The notes below the pieces were generated by a model. It saw only the letters and a program-made list of their open reading frames with translations, made no database searches and was not told the DNA's origin. Positions 1 to 3,870 of a stretch of 6,155 nt of DNA are shown here, piece after piece. The stretch is from NCBI GenBank assembly GCA_026982235.1, contig JALSHM010000026.1, positions 1-6,155 on the forward strand. The letters are read 5' to 3'. The position numbers were made by a program, and so were the translations under genes. This DNA is from Robiginitomaculum sp. (GTDB lineage Bacteria > Pseudomonadota > Alphaproteobacteria > Caulobacterales > Maricaulaceae). The first letter of the stretch is position 1. Every line of letters starts with the position of its first letter.

Positions 1-1
1 A

Positions 2-682
2 GCAACATTGTTGAACCACGCGGGAAATGGGCATCAATTAAAACTGAATAAGGCCGCCGCCACAGATACGGGGTCTATTCTATATCAAACTAATTTCTCT
101 GGCCGGGCAGAAATAGGCTTAACGGGCGATGATAATTTTCACTTCAAAGTAAGTGGGGATGGCAGTAGCTGGGCAGACGCTCTGATTATTGAAAAAAGCA
201 GTGGCAATTTGACCTTTGGCAATGGCTTAAAATACACCCAATCCCTCAATCGTCTGGATTTGTTTGAACGTGATGAGCCAACCAAGCTCAGCACGCGCAT
301 AGATAATTCCAACTTTGGCGGCGCGTGGACCTTATTTAGAGGCGGGGCGGAACAGGTAAAAATATTTGCAACGGCTCCCTATGAGTTTAATATGCAAAAT
401 GTTTCCTCCCACGACTTTATTGTGCATGGCTCAGTCGACAATTTACTTTTTGTCGATGCGGGTCAAAACCGTGTTGGTATCGGTATATCTAACCCGACAA
501 CAAGCCTCGACGTCTTTGGCCCCATCCGCCCCAAGGCTTATTCAGTCGCGACACTTCCGTCTGCATCTGGTAATGGGGCGGGTGCCATTATATATGTATC
601 TAACGAAACGGGTGGGGCAGTATTGGCATTTTCGGACGGCACAAATTGGCGTAGGGTGACGGATAGGGCTATTGTTGCGTAA
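2..682 (+). CDS. Phage/GTA tail-like structural protein, DUF2793-associated type (C-terminal part)
   Basis: The reading frame is open to the left edge, so the true start lies outside; 226 codons and a TAA stop are present. A TTG at 8-10 is in frame but nothing marks it as a start. The protein is rich in Gly, Asn, Ser and Asp, has no signal peptide or membrane segment, and looks like a beta-rich fibre. The first third (NHAGNGHQLKLNK, then FSGRAEIGL and FHFKVSGDGSSW) resembles the repeats that follow the DUF2793 domain in alphaproteobacterial phage and gene-transfer-agent tail proteins. Near 473-517 lies the VGIG..NPTTSLDV..G motif common in tail fibres. The end, with AFSDGTNWRRVTDRA, is a C-terminus I associate with these proteins. 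I see no S74-type chaperone. The likely role is in a tail or receptor-binding structure; family assignment is from remembered resemblance. It converges on mutY with a 14-base overlap, and no terminator is evident. Confidence 0.7.
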   Translation, partial: ATLLNHAGNGHQLKLNKAAATDTGSILYQTNFSGRAEIGLTGDDNFHFKVSGDGSSWADALIIEKSSGNLTFGNGLKYTQSLNRLDLFERDEPTKLSTRIDNSNFGGAWTLFRGGAEQVKIFATAPYEFNMQNVSSHDFIVHGSVDNLLFVDAGQNRVGIGISNPTTSLDVFGPIRPKAYSVATLPSASGNGAGAIIYVSNETGGAVLAFSDGTNWRRVTDRAIVA

Positions 683-1733
683 CATGGTTGATAGCTTTAT
701 GCATCAGGCTTGGTAAAGCAAAATCATCTAGTTTTGCAAGATTTGCATTGATTTCAAAATTATCAGCACTTGCTTGGGCTTTAAAAACCGTGAGATACAA
801 AGTGAAATGTGTGAACACATGTTTCACCTCGCCCTCTACCTGTTGCCAATTACGCTTGATTGGTGCTTTTGCCAGCCAGGTATCAATATCCGGTTTTGCG
901 TCTGTCCAATCCGTACCCGGCAATTCCATCATACCACCAAGCAAGCCTTTATCCGGCCTTTGCCTGAGCCATATATGGCCGCTGTCTTCAATATAAAACA
1001 CCGCTCCATAGCGAACAGGTCGCGCCGTTTTCGCTTTGCGTTTGGGATAATCAGCCATAGTCCCAGATTTATATGCGCCACACGCACCCTGCCAAGGGCA
1101 ATCCGAGCATTTCGGGTTTTTCGGTTTACATATATGTGCACCCAAATCCATCAGGGCTTGGGCATAATCACCAGGGTGTTTTGGATCTGCCAATCCTGCC
1201 GCCAGCCCCCGAATTTCCGGCTTGGCCTTGGGCATGGGAGTTTGCACACGAAATATCCGCGATATGACCCGCTCCACATTACCGTCCACCACATTTGTGG
1301 CCTCATTATAACAAATACTCGCAATGGCGGCAGCGGAATATGGCCCAATACCCGGTAGCTTGAGAAGTTCAGCTTCATTATCGGGGAATACCCCGCCATA
1401 GTCCGCACACACCATGCCCGCACATTTGTGCAAATTACGGGCACGGGCATAATAGCCAAGCCCCGCCCATGCCGTCAGAATAGCGTCGCGCGGTGCGGCG
1501 GCTAAATCTTGGACTGTTGGCCAAGCCCGTAGGAATTTATGCCAATATTCGCCAGCCGCTGTGGTCGTGGTTTGTTGGCACATAATTTCTGAAAGCCATA
1601 TTTTATATGGATCTGCAACCACACCCCCCGCACGGTCTTCCGGGCGAATGCGCCACGGCAAAGTCCGCCCCTCGCGCTTATACCAGGCCAAAAGTGCTGT
1701 TCGCATGGCTTTTATTTCTTGCGAAGATTTCAT
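669..1733 (-). CDS. mutY: A/G-specific adenine DNA glycosylase MutY
   Basis: This base-excision-repair enzyme removes adenine paired with 8-oxoguanine, preventing G:C to T:A changes. The 354-residue protein has the family's usual length. Visible parts: LPWR near 25-28; catalytic Glu49 in LSEIMCQQT; the helix-hairpin-helix LPGIGPYSA at 126-134; catalytic Asp150 in VVDGNV; and a [4Fe-4S] site C-x6-C-x2-C-x5-C at Cys202, 209, 212 and 218. From about 240 comes the NUDIX-like domain that reads 8-oxoguanine, with HVFTH at 305-309 in place of the usual HxFSH. The ATG at 1733 was chosen because it leaves 13 residues before the conserved LAWYK, as in known MutY proteins. The frame continues up to a TTG at 1796, but that start has no ribosome site and would overlap dciA. 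A GGAGA lies too far upstream (about 19 bases) to be a normal site. All catalytic residues are intact, so it should be active. Confidence 0.95.
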   Translation of the reverse strand: MKSSQEIKAMRTALLAWYKREGRTLPWRIRPEDRAGGVVADPYKIWLSEIMCQQTTTTAAGEYWHKFLRAWPTVQDLAAAPRDAILTAWAGLGYYARARNLHKCAGMVCADYGGVFPDNEAELLKLPGIGPYSAAAIASICYNEATNVVDGNVERVISRIFRVQTPMPKAKPEIRGLAAGLADPKHPGDYAQALMDLGAHICKPKNPKCSDCPWQGACGAYKSGTMADYPKRKAKTARPVRYGAVFYIEDSGHIWLRQRPDKGLLGGMMELPGTDWTDAKPDIDTWLAKAPIKRNWQQVEGEVKHVFTHFTLYLTVFKAQASADNFEINANLAKLDDFALPSLMHKAINHVTQQ

Positions 1734-1779
1734 GGTATTGTGACTGGACGTTTCTCCAATTTTTAGCAAGTATGAATAT
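1734..1779. promoter_or_regulatory. Divergent mutY/dciA intergenic gap (probable promoter region)
   Basis: The 46-base, AT-rich gap separates the divergent starts of mutY and dciA and must hold or border the promoter of at least one of them. No convincing -35/-10 pair stands out on either strand. Neither start has a well-placed Shine-Dalgarno sequence: dciA has only AGCAAG at 1765-1770, and mutY only a distant GGAGA on the minus strand. Promoter elements may lie inside the opposing coding sequences, or the transcripts may have very short leaders. Confidence 0.4.
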
Positions 1780-2319
1780 ATGAATGACTTACGCAATCAA
1801 GATAGTTTGAAAACCAGAACTTTGCGCGGCAATACGCTGGCCTATTTGCAAAAACACCGGGGACGCCCGCAATATCGTCATGCCTCCAAAGCGGGTCGTG
1901 CCGCCCATAAAGTCCTGCGGCCTCTATCACGCAAATTCGGCCCCGGCGTAAGCTCATTGCGTAGTCATTGGCCAGAAATCATTGGGGAACGATGGGCGCA
2001 ACTGTCCAAACCGACTGCAGTGCGCGGCAAAATGGGTGCAAAAACGCTACATATAGAAGCCAAAGGGCCAGCCGCCGCCATGTTACAAGCTGATAGCGCC
2101 CGCATACTTGATAAAGTTAATCAATTCCTAGGCGCGGATGCCATTGCGAAAATCATAGTCAAGCAAGGCCGTATCCAAATGACAATCGAAACACCCCCAC
2201 CTCAAACGCTCAAGCAACAAATGCATGAAAAGCTTGAGGTGGAGAACGAAGATAGTTTACAAGCAGCCTTAGATAAATTGGGTGCAAAACTAAAATCTCG
2301 CGCAAAACCCAATAAATAA
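1780..2319 (+). CDS. dciA: DciA-type replicative helicase loader/operator (DUF721)
   Basis: DciA (DUF721) assists loading of the DnaB helicase in the many bacteria that lack DnaC or DnaI. The 179-residue protein has a basic N-terminal extension (about 1-50, rich in Arg and Lys). The DUF721 core runs from about 46 to 135: W64 in HWPEIIGERWAQLSKP (63-78), then the strand KTLHIEA and a helix with LDKVNQFLG (110-118), followed by a short strand around IIVKQG. This is the family's W..I.G..A..S.P layout with its KH-like fold. The tail after about 140 (ending KLKSRAKPNK) is polar and probably flexible. There is no signal peptide, so it is cytoplasmic. The ATG at 1780 is the first in frame; its ribosome site is weak. 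The DsbA-like gene follows after 17 bases, suggesting co-transcription. The position beside mutY and upstream of smc matches the arrangement I know from other Alphaproteobacteria. Confidence 0.85.
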   Translation: MNDLRNQDSLKTRTLRGNTLAYLQKHRGRPQYRHASKAGRAAHKVLRPLSRKFGPGVSSLRSHWPEIIGERWAQLSKPTAVRGKMGAKTLHIEAKGPAAAMLQADSARILDKVNQFLGADAIAKIIVKQGRIQMTIETPPPQTLKQQMHEKLEVENEDSLQAALDKLGAKLKSRAKPNK

Positions 2320-2336
2320 TAACCGGAATAAAAATT

Positions 2337-3068
2337 ATGTCTTTTTTCAAAACCCTATATTTGGCCTTGTTTATTTTGGTAAGCACAGGCTTGACTACAA
2401 CCGCCATGGCACAATCAGCATCAGCCCACGACCATGATCACGACCATGCTACACCTGAAGCTTCCGAGCAATCTGCTCGCGGGCCAGTACTTGAGGGAAC
2501 ATACACGGAAACACAAGGTGACCATGTACTGGGAGCGGAGACAGCGCCTATCACCATGATAATTTATGCATCCGTCACCTGTCCCCATTGTGCCAGCTGG
2601 TTCAATGCGGTCTGGCCAAGCCTTAAAACTAATTATGTGAACAAAAATAAATTACGGGTAGTATTCCGAGAATTTCCAACAGACCCGGTAAATATTGCTG
2701 TTATTGGCTTCCAAATCGCCAACTGCGGCCCAAAAGACAAATATTTCGAGATGATTGAGCATCAGATGAAGGAGCAAGACAATATATTTTCATCTTTGAA
2801 AGCTGGTACGGGTAAAGACACCTATTTGAAGATTGCCAAAAAAGCCGGGTTAGAAGATGAGTCAGCCATGAACACCTGCATTCAGAGCGAAGTAGGTTAT
2901 AACCGCATCAACAAATCAATATCCTTGGCCAGAGCGGGCAATATAAGCTCCGTCCCTAATTTCATTATCAATGGCAAAACCTTTAAGGGCGAGAGTGATT
3001 ACTTGCCGCTATCCAAGCATTTAGACGACCTGCTATTGCAAGAATTTTCGCCAATGCTTAAGCCTTAG
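2337..3068 (+). CDS. Periplasmic DsbA-family thiol:disulfide oxidoreductase (CPHC)
   Basis: The 243-residue protein is probably a periplasmic disulfide oxidase or isomerase. Residues 1-25 form a signal peptide (Lys5, a hydrophobic core at 7-19, cleavage after Ala-Met-Ala25). A His/Asp tract (HDHDHDH, 31-37) follows, then a linker to about 60. The thioredoxin fold with the DsbA helical insertion fills the rest. The active site is Cys82-Pro-His-Cys85, the same dipeptide as E. coli DsbA, and the cis-proline is Pro207 in SSVPNFIING. Cys130 and Cys181 form a second pair, matched in the downstream paralogue and likely to make the structural disulfide described for alphaproteobacterial DsbA proteins. 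A weak CGGA at 2324-2327 precedes the ATG. It follows dciA by 17 bases and probably shares its transcript. Substrates are unknown. The similarity to DsbA is clear, but orthology to E. coli dsbA is not, so no symbol is given. Confidence 0.88.
   Translation: MSFFKTLYLALFILVSTGLTTTAMAQSASAHDHDHDHATPEASEQSARGPVLEGTYTETQGDHVLGAETAPITMIIYASVTCPHCASWFNAVWPSLKTNYVNKNKLRVVFREFPTDPVNIAVIGFQIANCGPKDKYFEMIEHQMKEQDNIFSSLKAGTGKDTYLKIAKKAGLEDESAMNTCIQSEVGYNRINKSISLARAGNISSVPNFIINGKTFKGESDYLPLSKHLDDLLLQEFSPMLKP
2427..2450 (+). repeat. Tandem 12-base repeat encoding the His-Asp tract
   Basis: Two adjacent 12-base units, 2427-2438 and 2439-2450, differ at one base only (codons CAC GAC CAT GAT, then CAC GAC CAT GCT). 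They encode residues 31-38 of the CPHC DsbA-like protein, just after its signal peptide. A small slippage duplication is the simplest origin. The alternating His and Asp could bind metal. Confidence 0.75.
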
Positions 3069-3072
3069 TCTG

Positions 3073-3081
3073 TTATCCACA
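3073..3081 (+). promoter_or_regulatory. Perfect DnaA box in the gap before dsbA2-smc
   Basis: TTATCCACA matches the consensus DnaA box exactly. It starts 5 bases after the stop of the CPHC gene and ends 63 bases before the next start codon. I found no second exact box in the window. DnaA acts as a transcription factor as well as an initiator in Caulobacter, so a role in controlling the downstream dsbA2-smc unit is possible. Whether DnaA binds here is not shown by the sequence. Confidence 0.5.
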
Positions 3082-3089
3082 GCACTTCG

Positions 3090-3104
3090 TTAACAAAACC
3101 TTTA
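3090..3104 (+). promoter_or_regulatory. CtrA-like binding site (TTAA-N7-TTTA)
   Basis: TTAA, seven bases, then TTTA matches 7 of 8 positions of the CtrA consensus TTAA-N7-TTAA. It lies 41 bases upstream of the CGAC lipoprotein gene and 8 bases after the DnaA box. A TATAAA at 3103-3108 overlaps its right end and could be part of a promoter, although no good -35 element sits at the right spacing. CtrA sites often overlap the promoter they control. A single-mismatch site of this kind is not rare by chance. Confidence 0.35.
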
Positions 3105-3113
3105 TAAATCCTT

Positions 3114-3124
3114 GCCATTTTGGC
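3114..3124. repeat. Short inverted repeat GCCA-TTT-TGGC
   Basis: Two 4-base arms are separated by three T bases and end 7 bases before the GAAAGAG ribosome site of the next gene. It could be a small operator half-site pair or a weak leader hairpin. It is too short, and lacks a following U run, to be a terminator. Confidence 0.25.
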
Positions 3125-3131
3125 GTAAATT

Positions 3132-3138
3132 GAAAGAG
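3132..3138 (+). promoter_or_regulatory. Ribosome binding site of the CGAC lipoprotein gene
   Basis: GAAAGAG lies 6 bases before the ATG at 3145. That supports this start over the second in-frame ATG at 3151, for which the spacing would be 12 bases. Confidence 0.6.
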
Positions 3139-3144
3139 TAAGCT

Positions 3145-3852
3145 ATGACTATGACTAATCGATTCGCATCGTTTGCAAAAACGACCCTGCTCATCAGTGC
3201 AACGGCGCTGGTACTCACTGCCTGTTCTGATAAAGGAACAAGCACATCTAAAAGCACTGACGGAAAGCGGACATCATACGAACTCCCCACAGACCATGCC
3301 CTTGGTAATCCTGATGCGCTGGTAACAGTTGTCGAATATGCATCTGTGACCTGTGGAGCTTGCGCCAATTGGCACGAGACCGTATGGCCTGATTTTCAAG
3401 CCAAATATGTTGATACAGGCAAAGTCCGGTTTATCTACCGCGAGTTTCCGACTGGCAATGTATCCCTTGCCAATGTTGGTCATCTACTGGCCAATTGCGC
3501 TGGCCCAGATAAATTTTTTGGCATGATTGGTGTACAGATGAAACGCCAACGCCAAATCCTGAGTGCTGGTAGTAATGTCAAAGCAGAATATGTAGCTTTG
3601 GCCAAATCAGCTGGCATGAGTGAAGCTGATTTTGATGCTTGTATGTCCAACCAAGAACAAACCGAGCGACTACAATCTGTTCTCGATGGCGGCATAAATG
3701 CCGGCGTAACCGGAACTCCGACATTTTTCATCAATGGCGAAAAATATAACACCAATGTGGTGTATTCCGTCGAAGATTTCGATAAAATTATAGCTCCACT
3801 TCTTGGCGAACCCGTATCTGAGAGCGAAACTAAATCAGACGCGGAACAATAA
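3145..3852 (+). CDS. DsbA-family thioredoxin-fold lipoprotein (CGAC)
   Basis: The 235-residue protein is predicted to be a lipid-anchored thiol oxidoreductase facing the periplasm. A signal sequence ends in the lipobox Leu24-Thr-Ala-Cys27, where Cys27 would be lipidated; Ser at +2 would favour outer-membrane sorting by the E. coli rule, which may not hold here. A Ser/Thr/Lys linker (28-45) leads to the thioredoxin fold. The active site is Cys70-Gly-Ala-Cys73, and the cis-proline is Pro192 in VTGTPTFFING. Cys118 and Cys166 match the second cysteine pair of the upstream paralogue. The two proteins share most of YASVTC..CA.W...VWP, REFPT and ANC...DK.F.MI..QMK, so they are an old tandem duplication. 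The tail after about 222 is acidic and polar. smc follows after 18 bases, suggesting co-transcription. Redox direction and substrates cannot be told from sequence. Confidence 0.87.
   Translation: MTMTNRFASFAKTTLLISATALVLTACSDKGTSTSKSTDGKRTSYELPTDHALGNPDALVTVVEYASVTCGACANWHETVWPDFQAKYVDTGKVRFIYREFPTGNVSLANVGHLLANCAGPDKFFGMIGVQMKRQRQILSAGSNVKAEYVALAKSAGMSEADFDACMSNQEQTERLQSVLDGGINAGVTGTPTFFINGEKYNTNVVYSVEDFDKIIAPLLGEPVSESETKSDAEQ
3161..3165. promoter_or_regulatory. GANTC (CcrM-type) methylation site near the dsbA2 start
   Basis: GATTC lies 16 bases inside the CGAC lipoprotein gene. It is one of only four GANTC motifs I find in the window; the others are at 2859, 4831 and 5422, all within coding sequence. 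If the organism has CcrM, this site could link methylation state to the nearby promoter, as with GcrA-dependent genes in Caulobacter. That role is inference. Confidence 0.35.
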
Positions 3853-3860
3853 GGGATATT

Positions 3861-3865
3861 AGGAG
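3861..3865 (+). promoter_or_regulatory. Ribosome binding site of smc
   Basis: AGGAG sits 5 bases before the ATG at 3871. It is the strongest Shine-Dalgarno sequence in the window and fixes the smc start. Confidence 0.8.
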
Positions 3866-3870
3866 ACTAT

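Noticed and set aside
668..695. Possible terminator between the convergent tail gene and mutY (GCTAT with ATAGC arms, and TGTT-GCGT-AACA)
   Set aside because: The stems are only 4-5 pairs, AT-rich, and not followed by a T run.
1734..1796. Upstream extension of mutY to a TTG at 1796
   Set aside because: It adds 21 residues with no family counterpart, has no ribosome site and overlaps the start of dciA.
3071..3095. Inverted repeat TGTTA / TAACA around the DnaA box as a terminator for the CPHC gene
   Set aside because: It has five weak pairs with a 15-base loop and no T run; chance is the better explanation.
3069..3144. The DnaA box and AT-rich gap as a replication origin
   Set aside because: There is one DnaA box in only 76 bases, with no clustered boxes or long unwinding region, and the neighbouring genes are not a typical origin set.
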